A stretch of 50,379 nt of DNA, taken from the NCBI GenBank assembly GCA_044359955.1, contig JBIKLF010000018.1, forward strand, positions 1-50,379, written 5' to 3'. Under the pieces are notes generated by a model. That model did not search any database. It was given only the letters and a program-made list of their open reading frames with translations, and was not told the origin of the DNA. Both the position numbers and the translations under genes were made by a program. Positions within the stretch are counted from its first letter, which is position 1; each line of letters starts with the position of its first letter. This stretch comes from JACTMZ01 sp044359955 (GTDB lineage Bacteria > Verrucomicrobiota > Verrucomicrobiia > Chthoniobacterales > JACTMZ01). Positions 29,374 to 39,162 of this stretch are shown one piece after another.

Positions 29374-32300
29374 TCAGGCGGGCGAGGGAAAGTCCGCTGG
29401 GCGGGTGGGGGCGGCGGAATTTTGTGGGCGACGGGCGGTGGCCAGGTTCAGGTCGTCGAGGATGGCGTAAAGGACGGGGATGAGGACGAGGGTGATCAGC
29501 GTGGCAAAGGTGAGGCCCCAAATGATGGCCTGGGCCATGGGGGCCAGGAATTGTTCCTGGCCGGTGCTGAGAAAGGCGAGGCTGAAGAGGCCGACCACGG
29601 TGGTGATGGTGGTGAGGAAGATGGGACGGAAGCGGGTGCATCCGCTGGCGATGATCGAGTGCCAGCGCACGCGGGGGTTGGCGGTGTCGCGGTTTTGGCG
29701 GTAGGAGTTGATGAAGTCGACGAAGACGATGGAGTTGTTCACCACGATGCCGGCGAGGGCGATGGTTCCCATGATCGACATCAGACCCATGGGTTGGCCG
29801 GTGAAGAGGAGGCCGAGGACCACGCCGACGATGCCGAAGGGAATGACGGCCATGATGACAAACGGCTGGAGGAAGGAATTGGTGATGGTGGCGAGGAGGG
29901 CGTAGATAAGGAAGATGGCCACGAGGGAGGCGAACTTCATGGCGGCGAGGCTGCGTTCGGTGTCTTCGCTTTCTCCGGTCAGTTGGATGCCGGCGCCGGG
30001 ATGGGCGGCGAGCAATTCGGGGACCATCGCGGCGAAGATGCGGTTGACCTCGTTCGAGGTGGTCTCGCGCGGATCGATGTCGGCCGAGACGGTGATGACG
30101 CGTTCCTGGTTGGTGCGTTTGATGCGGGAGACACCGCTGACCCGCTCGACCGTGGCAAGGCTGGCGACATCGACGGCGCCTTGCGGGCCTTTGACCAAGA
30201 GGTTGCCGATGAGGTCGGGGTCCTGACTGAACCGTTCGTCCATCTTGACGCGGACAATGACCTCGTCATTGCCCCAGCGCAGGCGGGAAGCTTCGAGTCC
30301 GCGGAAGGCGCCGAGGAGGGTGCGTCCGACTTGGGTGGCGTCGAGCCCGGCCCGCGAGGCGCGGTCTTCGTCGAGGCGGAGGCGGTATTCGGTTTTGCCG
30401 CGCGGGAAGTCATTGCCGGTATTGATCAGGCCGGGGATTTGGGTGAGCCGCTGTTCAACGTCGGCCGCGGCGGCTTGGAGGGCGGGGAGGTCAATGCCGC
30501 GGATTTCGATATTCAGGGCGCGCCCGACGGGCGGTCCGCTTTCCTCTTTTTTGGCGATGCCGGTGACGAGTTCCGGGAATGCGACCAGCATGTTGCGCAG
30601 GTCGCGCTCGATGACTGAGGGTTTGCGGCAGGCGGGGCCTTGCTCGTCGAGATCGACCACGATGGTGACGAGGTTGGTGCCGTATTCGAGGAATTCGTTG
30701 TCCGAATCGAACATCACCCCGATGCGGGTGAGGATGGCGACCAGGTCGGAGGCCGGTAAGGTGTCGACGATGGCTTGCTCGACGCGCGCGGCGACATCGG
30801 CGGTCTGGTCGAGGGTGTAGTCGGCGGGGAGTTCGAGTTTGACGTTGATCGCGTCGGAGAAATCGGTGGCAAAGAGCCGGAACGGGACAACACCGGCGTA
30901 GACCAGTCCGCCAACAAAGAGCAAAGCGGCAACGAAGACGCCGACCACGGCATAGCGCGCGCGGAGGGCGAGGTTGAGGAGGTGGGCGTAGATTTCAATC
31001 GTGCGGGAGAGCAGGCGATCGACAGCCTCGCGCAGCTCCTCATAGGAAAGCCCGGCCTCGCGGCGCAGGCGGCGGAATCCGCGCGCGGGATCCTTGACCA
31101 TGGCGGCGCGACGGTCGGCCACGGAACGCACCGGGCGGAGGAAGTCGGCAAGATGCGAGGGCAGGACGAGGAAGGCCTGCAGCAGGGAAAAGCAAAGCGT
31201 GGCGATGACGACCACGGGAACGATGGCGAGGAATTTGCCGATGATGCCCTCGCCCCAGATGAGGGGGAGAAAAGCGGCGACCGTGGTGCTGACGCTGCCG
31301 AAGACCGGCCACATGACTTCATGCGCCCCACGCACGGCGGCCGAGGCCGCGGATTCGCCGGCGCTGTAGTGGCGGAAGGCGTTCTCCGACGTGACAATGG
31401 CGTCGTCGACCACCATGCCGAGGGCCATGATCATGCCAAAGAGGGAAAGCATGTTGATCGAAAATCCGCCGAGGTAGAGCACAAGAAAGGTGCCGGCGAA
31501 GGAAAAAGGGATACCGAAGGCGACCATGAGGGCAACGCGCCAGTCGAGGAAGAGGAGGAGAATTGCCGTAACGAGGATGAGCGATTGGATGCCGTTCACG
31601 GTCACTGTTTCGATGCGGGTGTTGATGTATTTGGTGGTGTCCCCGATAACCTGCGTCTCGACCGAGGGCGGGAGGGTGGCGGCTTCCGTGGCGAAAATTT
31701 GGCGCGCTTTGCTCACGGTTTCGATGACGTCGGTGCCGCGTTTTTTCACCACGGTGAAGGTGACGGCGGGGCGCATGTTGACGCGGCCGTAGGATTGGGG
31801 CTTTTCCGAGGTTTCTTTGACCGAGGCAATGTCGCGGATTTTCACCGTGCGGCCGTCGGGGCCGCGACCGAGGGGCAGGTCTTCAAGTTGCGCGGCATCG
31901 GTGATTTCCCCGAGCAGGCGGACGACACGCTGCCCGCCGGCGGCGTCGAGGCGTCCGCCGACTACATTGATATTTTTCGCCGCGACGGCATCCATCACCT
32001 CGGTGAGCGATAATCCGGCGAGGCGCAAGCGGTAGGGGTCGACTTCGACCCAGACTTCACGGCGCTCCAGGCCGTCGACGAGGACTTTGGAGACGCCGGG
32101 GATGAGTTTCAGTTTGCGCTCGATGTCGTCGAGGACGGGACGGATTTTTCGCAGATCGAAGCCGGGCGGATAGGACACGGTGAAGGTGACCAGAGGCATG
32201 GGGATGTCGAATTCCTCGACCACCGAAGGTTCGGCGGACCGGGGGAGTTCGGCGCGGGCTTTGTCGACGGCTTGGCGGACGTCGTTGAGCACGGGTTGGA

Positions 32301-32610
32301 TGTCATTGATGGCGGGGTCGACCTCGACGAAAATGTTCGAGAAATTGTCCTGCGAAATGGAGCGGATCTTGGCCAGGCCCTTGACGTTGGCCAGTTCCTC
32401 CTCGAGGGGCACGGTGATGGTGCGCTCGATGTCCTCCGGCGCCGCAGTGGTGGCGTCGAGGGTCGTGACGAGGATGAAGTTGGTCGTGACGTCGGGGAAG
32501 AGGTCGCGCTGCAATTCGCTGAACGCCGCGTAATAACCGGCGAAAATGATGACGAGGGTGAAAATATTGACCGCGACGCGGTTTTTCACACTCCATGCGG
32601 CCAGACCCAT
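29374..32610 (-). CDS. RND-family efflux transporter (AcrB/HAE-like)
   Basis: Proton-driven inner-membrane exporter of 1078 residues. It has the RND layout: TM1 (VAVNIFTLVIIFAGYYAAF), a first periplasmic porter domain with VTVPLEEEL-like (ITVPLEEELANVKGL) and IERKLKLIPGVSKV, then a TM2-6 block with LLFLDWRVALMVAFGIPFSFAG and GMIMALGMVVDDAIVTSEN. This last has the paired Asp of the proton relay. A second half mirrors it (PFGIVGVVLGLLFTGQPMGLMSIMGTIALAGIVVNNSIVFVDFIN). No membrane-fusion or TolC-like partner is encoded next to it. It is divergent from the phosphohexomutase gene. Substrate unknown. Confidence 0.95.
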   Translation of the reverse strand: MGLAAWSVKNRVAVNIFTLVIIFAGYYAAFSELQRDLFPDVTTNFILVTTLDATTAAPEDIERTITVPLEEELANVKGLAKIRSISQDNFSNIFVEVDPAINDIQPVLNDVRQAVDKARAELPRSAEPSVVEEFDIPMPLVTFTVSYPPGFDLRKIRPVLDDIERKLKLIPGVSKVLVDGLERREVWVEVDPYRLRLAGLSLTEVMDAVAAKNINVVGGRLDAAGGQRVVRLLGEITDAAQLEDLPLGRGPDGRTVKIRDIASVKETSEKPQSYGRVNMRPAVTFTVVKKRGTDVIETVSKARQIFATEAATLPPSVETQVIGDTTKYINTRIETVTVNGIQSLILVTAILLLFLDWRVALMVAFGIPFSFAGTFLVLYLGGFSINMLSLFGMIMALGMVVDDAIVTSENAFRHYSAGESAASAAVRGAHEVMWPVFGSVSTTVAAFLPLIWGEGIIGKFLAIVPVVVIATLCFSLLQAFLVLPSHLADFLRPVRSVADRRAAMVKDPARGFRRLRREAGLSYEELREAVDRLLSRTIEIYAHLLNLALRARYAVVGVFVAALLFVGGLVYAGVVPFRLFATDFSDAINVKLELPADYTLDQTADVAARVEQAIVDTLPASDLVAILTRIGVMFDSDNEFLEYGTNLVTIVVDLDEQGPACRKPSVIERDLRNMLVAFPELVTGIAKKEESGPPVGRALNIEIRGIDLPALQAAAADVEQRLTQIPGLINTGNDFPRGKTEYRLRLDEDRASRAGLDATQVGRTLLGAFRGLEASRLRWGNDEVIVRVKMDERFSQDPDLIGNLLVKGPQGAVDVASLATVERVSGVSRIKRTNQERVITVSADIDPRETTSNEVNRIFAAMVPELLAAHPGAGIQLTGESEDTERSLAAMKFASLVAIFLIYALLATITNSFLQPFVIMAVIPFGIVGVVLGLLFTGQPMGLMSIMGTIALAGIVVNNSIVFVDFINSYRQNRDTANPRVRWHSIIASGCTRFRPIFLTTITTVVGLFSLAFLSTGQEQFLAPMAQAIIWGLTFATLITLVLIPVLYAILDDLNLATARRPQNSAAPTRPADFPSPA

Positions 32611-32693
32611 GAGGGGACTGTAGTCGGGTGGCGGTCCGGCCGCAACGGCGGGACTTTCCAGGGGCGGGGCGCTTCCCGTATGTTTCGGGGCCT

Positions 32694-34652
32694 ATGGGAA
32701 ATTTGCCGGCTTTGTTGCAAGAGGGGCTGCGGCACGGGTTGCTCGGGTCCTCGCGAGAAAATATTGAATCTTTGCTCGCCGCACACCCGGAGGATTACGA
32801 GCGGTCAAGTATTGAGGAATTGGCGGCCGCGGGGAATTGGGAGGAGCTGAACAACCGTTTTTTCCGCACGCTGGCTTTCGGGACGGGCGGGTTGCGGGGC
32901 AAGACGATCGGCGTGGTTGTGACCGCCGCCGAGCGGGGCACGCCGCAGGCCATGGACCGTCCGCAATTTCCCTGCACGGGGACCAATGCGATGAATGACC
33001 GCAATGTGAGCCGGGCCACGCAGGGGTTGGTGGCTTACGTCAAAGAGTGGGCCCGGCGCGAAAAGTTGCCGCACCGGCCGCGGATCTGCATCAGCTACGA
33101 CACGCGCTACTTCTCCCGCGAATTCGCCGATCTGGCCGCCAAGGTGATTACGGAACTGGGCTGCGATGCTTTGGTTTTTGCCGAACCGCGGCCGACGCCC
33201 GAGCTGAGTTTTGCCGTGCGGCAGACCGGCGCGACGGCGGGAATCAACCTCACGGCGAGCCACAATCCGCCGGCTTACAACGGATACAAAGTTTATTTCC
33301 ACGACGGCGGCCAAGTCGTCGAGCCGCACGCTTCGGGGATCATTGCCAAGGTCAATGCGGTGCAGAGCCCGCACTACGAACCGCTGCCATCGGCCGAACA
33401 AGGCCGGCGCGTGACCCTTGGTGCGGAAATGGACGAGGCTTATCTCGACCGCTTGGAGCGCGTGGTGCTCGATCCGGCCGTGGTGGCGCAGGAGAAGGGG
33501 CTCAAGATTGTCTACTCGCCCCTGCACGGCGTGGGGGCATCGATCATCATGCCTTTGCTGCAGCGTCTCGGCTTCGACGCGACCGCGGTGCCGGAGCAGA
33601 TTGTGCCAGACAGCCGTTTTCCCACCGTCAAGTCGCCCAATCCGGAATACGCCGAGGCCTTGACCATGGCGCTGCAACTGGCCGACAAAATCGGGGCGGA
33701 TTTGGTCATGGCCACCGACCCCGACGACGACCGCATGGGCGTGGCGGTGCGCAACCGCGCGGGGCGGATGGAGTTGCTGACCGGCAACCAGATCGGGTCG
33801 ATGCTGGCCTATTATCGTGCCTCGCGGATGTTCGAGTCAGGCCTCCTCAACGAGGCCAACAAGTCGCGCGGTGTCATCATCAAGACTTTCGTGACAACCG
33901 ATCTGCAGAAGGCGGTGGCGGAGCACTTCGGTTTGCGCTGCGTGGAGACTTTGACCGGCTTCAAATACAATGCGGCGAAGCTGCGTCAATACGAGGAGGC
34001 GATCCCCGAGGGGTTGCGCCAAGATTACCGGCGCCTTTCCGAAGAGGAGACGCGGCAACTGCGGCTGGCGCACTCCTCGCTGCTGGTCATGGGCGGTGAG
34101 GAAAGTTACGGCTACACGCTTTCGGATTTCGCGCGCGACAAGGATGCCAACGCGGCAGTTGCCGCTTTCGCCGAGGTGGTGGCTTACGCGCGTTCCCGCG
34201 GGATGACCGCGGTGGAATATCTGGAGGAAATTTTTGCCACGCTCGGCGTCTACCTCGAGCGCGGCGAGTCGCTGGTTTTCGAAGGGGCGGAGGGCGCGGC
34301 GCAAATCGCGAAGTTGGCGGCGTCCTATGCCGACCATCCGCCGGCAGAGATGGACGGTGCGGCCGTGGTGAAAATGGAAAATTTCGCGGTCGATACGATT
34401 TACGACACGGAGGGTGAGCGTATCCCGGCCGAGGGGATGATCATTTTCACGCTGGCCGACGGAAGGCGTTGTGCCGTGCGTCCGAGCGGCACCGAGCCGA
34501 AGATCAAGTATTACATTTTCGGCCTGGAGAAACCCCCGGGGCGGAAGATGACGGCGGCGGAAGTGGTCGCGGCGCGCGGGCGGGTGCAGGCGTCGATCGA
34601 CGGTCTGTGGGACTGGCTGCACGCGGACGCGTTGCACCGCGGCGCGGCTTGA
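32694..34652 (+). CDS. Alpha-D-phosphohexomutase (phosphoglucomutase/phosphomannomutase type)
   Basis: Interconverts hexose 1- and 6-phosphates. The 652-residue length fits the long phosphoglucomutase/phospho-sugar-mutase subgroup. All four family motifs are present: the phosphoserine loop TASHNP (Ser at about 189), the metal loop TDPDDDRMGV (341-350), the sugar-binding GGEESYGY and the phosphate-binding RPSGTEPKIKYY. I start at the ATG at 32694 (MGNLPALLQEG); the longer frame upstream lacks similarity. It is divergent from the RND gene across about 83 bp. Which sugar phosphate it prefers cannot be told. Confidence 0.93.
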   Translation: MGNLPALLQEGLRHGLLGSSRENIESLLAAHPEDYERSSIEELAAAGNWEELNNRFFRTLAFGTGGLRGKTIGVVVTAAERGTPQAMDRPQFPCTGTNAMNDRNVSRATQGLVAYVKEWARREKLPHRPRICISYDTRYFSREFADLAAKVITELGCDALVFAEPRPTPELSFAVRQTGATAGINLTASHNPPAYNGYKVYFHDGGQVVEPHASGIIAKVNAVQSPHYEPLPSAEQGRRVTLGAEMDEAYLDRLERVVLDPAVVAQEKGLKIVYSPLHGVGASIIMPLLQRLGFDATAVPEQIVPDSRFPTVKSPNPEYAEALTMALQLADKIGADLVMATDPDDDRMGVAVRNRAGRMELLTGNQIGSMLAYYRASRMFESGLLNEANKSRGVIIKTFVTTDLQKAVAEHFGLRCVETLTGFKYNAAKLRQYEEAIPEGLRQDYRRLSEEETRQLRLAHSSLLVMGGEESYGYTLSDFARDKDANAAVAAFAEVVAYARSRGMTAVEYLEEIFATLGVYLERGESLVFEGAEGAAQIAKLAASYADHPPAEMDGAAVVKMENFAVDTIYDTEGERIPAEGMIIFTLADGRRCAVRPSGTEPKIKYYIFGLEKPPGRKMTAAEVVAARGRVQASIDGLWDWLHADALHRGAA

Positions 34653-34670
34653 GGCAGGATCCGCACTGAC

Positions 34671-36182
34671 GTGAAAAGTTTCCTGCAATTCCTCCTCTTT
34701 GTGCTGGTCATTACTTTGGCCTTGGCCGGGCTGTATGCTTGGAAGAGCGGACAGTTCGACCTGGCGGGTTCGGCTGCGGCCCCTTCGGCCCCCCATGCGT
34801 TGCCGAGTGTGCAACCGGCGCTCGGGGCGGGTTCTTTGCCCGGGTTGGCCGCCTTGGATGCGGAGTTCGGGCGGTTGGCCGAGGCGGTCATTCCTTCCGT
34901 GGTCAGCATCACGGCGCGGCGCGGCGGCACGGCGGACCCGCGCGAGGAGTTTTTGCGTCAGTTGTTCGGCATGCGCCGCCAGATGCCGCCGGAGACCTTT
35001 CCGCAGGGCTCGGGGGCGATCATTTCCAAGGAGGGTCATGTGGTGACCAATCTCCATGTGATCGAAGGGGCGAGCGAGGTCGTGGCCACTCTGAGCGACG
35101 GTCGGCGCCTGGCCACCGAGTTGCTCGGCTATGACGAGACGCTCGACATCGCGGTGATGAAAATCGAGGCGGAGGATTTGCGTCCGCTGGCTTTTGCCGA
35201 TTCGGAGGAGGTGCGGGCGGGGCAGTTGGTTTTTGCGGTGGGAAATCCTTTCGGTCTGCAGGAGACCATCACCCAAGGCATCATCAGCGCCCGCGAGCGG
35301 CTCTTTGCCAGCGAGACGGACAAAGAATTTTTCCAGACCGATGCACCGATCAATCCCGGCAATTCCGGCGGTCCGTTGGTCAACATCCGCGGGGAGATTG
35401 TCGGCATCAACAACTTCATTTTTTCGCAATCGGGGGGCAGCCAAGGCATCGGTTTCGCCATCCCGTCGAATGCGGTCCGGCGCGTGGTGGACGACATTCT
35501 GCGTCCGGGCGGCGCGGCGCGTCCCGTGCTCGGCGTGGTCCTGCGTCCGTTGGACGACGTTTCGGCCTCCCGCCTCGGCTTGGCCGATGCGCGCGGCGCC
35601 TTGGTTGACGCGGTGGGTCCGGATTCGCCGGCGGCCAAGGCGGGCCTCCGGCCGGGCGACTTTATCCTCAAATTCAACGGTCGCGAGATCCGCGACATCG
35701 GCGAATTGCGCCGCCGGGTGGCGCAATCGAAGATCGATGAGCCGTTGGATGTCGAGCTGCTGCGTGATGGCAAAACGGTTTCGTTGAAAGTCCGTCTGGC
35801 CGAGGAACCGCGTTCGGGCCGCACAGCACTGCCTCCACCGCCGTCTGGTGGCGTGGTGCCGCAGCCGGTTCCCGCGCAGCCACCTGCCGCAGCCGGGCCG
35901 AGTGCGTTGGCCGGGGTGGCCGTGACCGGTGCGACGCCGGCCTTGATCCGGCGTTTCGATTTGCCGGAGAATTTGGAGGGAGTGATCGTGCAGTCGGTCT
36001 TGCCGGGGTCACCGGCCGAGGGCGTGTTGCAACCGGGCGATGCGATCGAGCAGATCAATGACACGGCGGTGGCCACGGAGAACGATTTTGCGGCGGCGGT
36101 GGCGGCGTTGAAGCCGGGCGAGCGGGCCATTGTTTTGTTGTCCCGCGGCCCGGCCCGTTCGTTCGCGGTGGTGGGACCTTGA
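34671..36182 (+). CDS. HtrA/DegP-type serine protease with two PDZ domains
   Basis: Envelope quality-control protease of 503 residues. The N-terminus (MKSFLQFLLFVLVITLALAGLYAW, GTG start) is a signal anchor. The catalytic triad is His129 in VVTNLHV, Asp159 in ETLDIAVMK and Ser232 in PGNSGGP. Two PDZ domains follow: about 285-375 (ARPVLGVVLRPLDD, SPAAKAGLRPGDFILKFNGREI) and about 410-500 (LPGSPAEGVLQPGDAIEQIND), with a Pro-rich linker between. It is 18 bp after the phosphohexomutase and is followed by a membrane protein and a receiver-pseudokinase protein, an unusual neighbourhood for HtrA. Confidence 0.95.
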   Translation: MKSFLQFLLFVLVITLALAGLYAWKSGQFDLAGSAAAPSAPHALPSVQPALGAGSLPGLAALDAEFGRLAEAVIPSVVSITARRGGTADPREEFLRQLFGMRRQMPPETFPQGSGAIISKEGHVVTNLHVIEGASEVVATLSDGRRLATELLGYDETLDIAVMKIEAEDLRPLAFADSEEVRAGQLVFAVGNPFGLQETITQGIISARERLFASETDKEFFQTDAPINPGNSGGPLVNIRGEIVGINNFIFSQSGGSQGIGFAIPSNAVRRVVDDILRPGGAARPVLGVVLRPLDDVSASRLGLADARGALVDAVGPDSPAAKAGLRPGDFILKFNGREIRDIGELRRRVAQSKIDEPLDVELLRDGKTVSLKVRLAEEPRSGRTALPPPPSGGVVPQPVPAQPPAAAGPSALAGVAVTGATPALIRRFDLPENLEGVIVQSVLPGSPAEGVLQPGDAIEQINDTAVATENDFAAAVAALKPGERAIVLLSRGPARSFAVVGP

Positions 36183-36241
36183 GGGCGGGGGTCTGACGAT
36201 CGTTGACTTGCAGGGTGGCCCATCGGCATGCTTGCGGATCG

Positions 36242-37207
36242 ATGAAAACCCCCGTGGGCACGACATTCGTGGTGGCGGCCAGCCTTCTTGGTGTGGCGGC
36301 CGTGGCGCAGTTGGTGGCCATTCTGATTTATTTCGGTCCGGGCTTTGCGCCGGCTCGTCCGGCAGTGGTGGTGGTTGAACCGGTGCCAACCCCCGCCCCG
36401 GCAGAGCCTGAGGCGACACCTGCCCCGGTTGCCGAAACAGAGGACTTGGCCGCGCAGAAGGTGCGTCTCGAGGAATTGATGCGCGAGGTGGAAATGCTGG
36501 AGAAAGGGCCGTCGCCGGATGCCGCGTTGGTTCCCTTGGAGGAGGCGGCTATCTTGCAACCGCGCAATCCGGACGTGCTCTCGCGGTTGGCCAGTCTGCA
36601 TGAAAAGCTCGGACAAACCGAATTGGCCCAGGGAGCTTGGAAAAGCGTGCTCGATCTCGGGCCGGACGCGGGGCGGTTCCTCGAGGTGGCGGAGATCCGC
36701 CTGCGACTGTTGCGTCCGGAGGGCGAGACCTCCGGCGGCAGCACCTTGCGCGACCAGGTCGGCTTGTCACCGGGCTCCACCCTCGGAGTGGTCGATCTTA
36801 CGGTCAAGCAAGCGGCCGATGGCGCGACGAAAGATTTGCGCTTGGCAGTCAAGGCGCGTCCCGGTGAGGCGATCGAAGGACGCGATGTGCGCATCAATGT
36901 GACTTTCTACGAAATGCTCGATGGCGAAGTCGTGCCGACGACGAGCCGCGTGCAGTCGATGTGGTTCACCACGCCGGTGGATTGGCGGGACGAGGGCATT
37001 GAAATCCTCGAGGTGAAATACGAGGTGCCGCGCATCGGTGCGGATGGCGGTCCGGCGCCACAGTATTACGGTTACATGGTGAACATTTACCACCGCGGGC
37101 AATTGCAGGAGACGCGGGCCGACCCGGTCGACCTGCAGGAATTGTTCCCGCCATCGCTGAGCGAGTTGCCTGATTTCGGCGGGGCGGGCGAGGGTGTTGC
37201 ACCGTGA
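36242..37207 (+). CDS. Membrane-anchored protein of unknown function
   Basis: About 321 residues. An N-terminal TM segment (FVVAASLLGVAAVAQLVAILIYF, about 9-31) is followed by a Pro/Ala/Glu-rich linker and a coiled-coil-like stretch (QKVRLEELMREVEMLEKG). A short TPR-like unit (NPDVLSRLASLHEKLGQTELAQGAW) comes next, then a beta-rich C-terminal domain (VRINVTFYEMLDGEVVPTT, QYYGYMVNIYHRGQLQE). I recognise no family. The start at 36242 avoids a 13-residue extension with no leader-like character. Its stop overlaps the next gene's start (TGATG), so the two products are probably made together. It is likely periplasmic. Confidence 0.8.
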   Translation: MKTPVGTTFVVAASLLGVAAVAQLVAILIYFGPGFAPARPAVVVVEPVPTPAPAEPEATPAPVAETEDLAAQKVRLEELMREVEMLEKGPSPDAALVPLEEAAILQPRNPDVLSRLASLHEKLGQTELAQGAWKSVLDLGPDAGRFLEVAEIRLRLLRPEGETSGGSTLRDQVGLSPGSTLGVVDLTVKQAADGATKDLRLAVKARPGEAIEGRDVRINVTFYEMLDGEVVPTTSRVQSMWFTTPVDWRDEGIEILEVKYEVPRIGADGGPAPQYYGYMVNIYHRGQLQETRADPVDLQELFPPSLSELPDFGGAGEGVAP

Positions 37208-39162
37208 TGAAGATCCTGCTGGTCGACGACGAGGCCCACGTGCTCGAGGCCTGGAAGGCGCTGCTCGAGGCGGCCGGAAGTTGCGAGGTGCGCATTGCCG
37301 CGGTCGGGGGCGAGGCCTTGAAGCAAGCGCGGGCGTGGGGTGGTCCGGATGTGTTGGTCACCGATGTGGTGATGGAGCCGATGGACGGTTTGCGCCTGCA
37401 CGGCATGCTGGCCAAGGAATTTCCGGCCATGCGTGCGGTTTTTGTCAGCGGCTACGATCTTTCCGGCTATGCCGGGCAATTGGCCGGGGCCACGGTGTTG
37501 AGCAAACCGGTCACGGTGGAAGATTTGTCGGCGGCGGTGGGTCTGACGGCCGGGCCGGCGGCGGTCCCTTCAGGCGACCCGGGTGTCGGTGCGACCCTCG
37601 GGGCCTATTATTTGCAGGAGTTCGCGGGGCAGCACGGCGCAGTTTGCGATTACCTGGCCTGGCAGCAGAGCATGTCGCGCCATGTCGTGCTTCATTTGCT
37701 GGTCAACCATCCGGACCTGCCGCCGGGGGCGGTCGCCGAATTTCTGGCCGATGCGCGGGCCAAAGCGGCGGTCACCCACCCGTATCTGCTGGCGGTGCAC
37801 GAAGCGGGCGAGGTGAACGGGCATAGCTTTTACACTTCGGACCTCGTGCCGGGCCACACGCTTGCCGCTTATGCCGAGGCGGCACAGACCTTGGACGACC
37901 GGATTCTGCTCAACGCGCTGCGTACGGCGGCCGAGGTGTCCGGACATTTCAAAGAGCACGGCTTGGCACGGCGGGCCATCACGCCTTCCGACCTTCTGCT
38001 CGATGCGGCCATGCGCCCCCGCTTGACCAATATCGCGCAAAGCGCGCCGCAGGAAATCAATGAAGCGGACGAGGTGCGGACCATGGCCGCGACGATGGCG
38101 GCCTTGGCGGCCGCGAACGGTCCGGCGGCGGGAGCGGCGGCGGCCTTGGCGGCCCAGGCGGAGCAGGGCTGGGCGGCGGCCCTGCCTTTGGTGGCCGCGG
38201 CCAAGCCGGCCGTGGCGCCGAAGGACGCGAAACAGCTCACCGCGCGCACGGATAAATCCAAGCAACTGCTGGAGCAGTCACGCCAGCAGCAAAAGAAGCG
38301 TCTGCTCGTCACCGCCGGCCTTTCTTTCCTGCTGCTCGTGGTGGGGGCTTTGGCGTTGTGGCAATTCCTCGGCGGAGGCACGCGCACCATTGCCTCGCGC
38401 CTGATTGAAATTCCGGCCGGCGAATTTGTTTACGGCGAGGGCGAGAAGGTCCGTCTCCCGGCCTTTTGGATCGACGAATACGAGGTGAGCATCGCGGACT
38501 ACAAAGAATTCCTCGACCACCTGGCCGCCAATCCGGATGAGGCGGCGAAGTTCGCGCATCCCGACATGCCGCAAGGCAAAGATCATACGCCTTTGGATTG
38601 GGCGGATAACACGCAACTTGAGCCGCCCATGCCGGGCTACTACACGCGTGCGGTGCGGTGGAAGCAATACAAGGACGCCGCGCTGAACGTCGACTCGCCG
38701 GTTTTCAATGTCGATTGGTATGACGCTTATGCTTACGCAAAATGGAAAGGTCGGCGCCTGCCGACCGAGCAGGAGTGGGAAAAAGCGGCGCGCGGGACGG
38801 ACGGTCGCAAGTATCCATGGGGCGACGAGGAGGCCCCGTCGCGGGTGAGTAGCGGCCACGATTTCGACCCCAACCCCAAAAAGGGCGGTGATCTCGACGG
38901 ATACAAACGTTGGTCCCCGGTCAATCTGCCCCCGGGCGACGTCGGCCCCTACGGCGTGCGCGGCATGGCCGGCAATGTTTCCGAATGGACCGCCACGATG
39001 GCGCCGCACGAGGAGGGGATGGGCGGAGAGGTTCCGGTCATCCGCGGCGGCAACTGGAACAATCCCGAACATCATCTCACCCGTCGCCGGGCGGTGCTCG
39101 ATCCCCTGCAACCGCAGGATACCCTCGGCTTTAGAACCGTGTCCGACACGCCACCGCAATGA
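37207..39162 (+). CDS. Receiver-pseudokinase-TM-FGE-sulfatase-domain protein
   Basis: A 651-residue multidomain membrane protein. Residues 1-118 are a response-regulator receiver with phosphoacceptor Asp in VLVTDVVMEPMDG (53) and Lys in LSKPV. Residues about 130-285 resemble a Hanks-type kinase fold with every catalytic residue changed. Ala-x-Lys becomes VVLHLL (Lys to His), HRDIKPSN becomes RRAITPSD and DFG becomes NIA. A TM helix (about 365-387) follows. The rest is an FGE-sulfatase/SUMF1-like domain (EIPAGEFVYGEG, WKGRRLPTEQEWEKAARG, GMAGNVSEWT, RGGNWNN, GFRTV) without the paired active-site cysteines. It is probably a cytoplasm-to-periplasm signalling scaffold. Its 3' end overlaps the next gene by ATGA. 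Confidence 0.85.
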   Translation: MKILLVDDEAHVLEAWKALLEAAGSCEVRIAAVGGEALKQARAWGGPDVLVTDVVMEPMDGLRLHGMLAKEFPAMRAVFVSGYDLSGYAGQLAGATVLSKPVTVEDLSAAVGLTAGPAAVPSGDPGVGATLGAYYLQEFAGQHGAVCDYLAWQQSMSRHVVLHLLVNHPDLPPGAVAEFLADARAKAAVTHPYLLAVHEAGEVNGHSFYTSDLVPGHTLAAYAEAAQTLDDRILLNALRTAAEVSGHFKEHGLARRAITPSDLLLDAAMRPRLTNIAQSAPQEINEADEVRTMAATMAALAAANGPAAGAAAALAAQAEQGWAAALPLVAAAKPAVAPKDAKQLTARTDKSKQLLEQSRQQQKKRLLVTAGLSFLLLVVGALALWQFLGGGTRTIASRLIEIPAGEFVYGEGEKVRLPAFWIDEYEVSIADYKEFLDHLAANPDEAAKFAHPDMPQGKDHTPLDWADNTQLEPPMPGYYTRAVRWKQYKDAALNVDSPVFNVDWYDAYAYAKWKGRRLPTEQEWEKAARGTDGRKYPWGDEEAPSRVSSGHDFDPNPKKGGDLDGYKRWSPVNLPPGDVGPYGVRGMAGNVSEWTATMAPHEEGMGGEVPVIRGGNWNNPEHHLTRRRAVLDPLQPQDTLGFRTVSDTPPQ

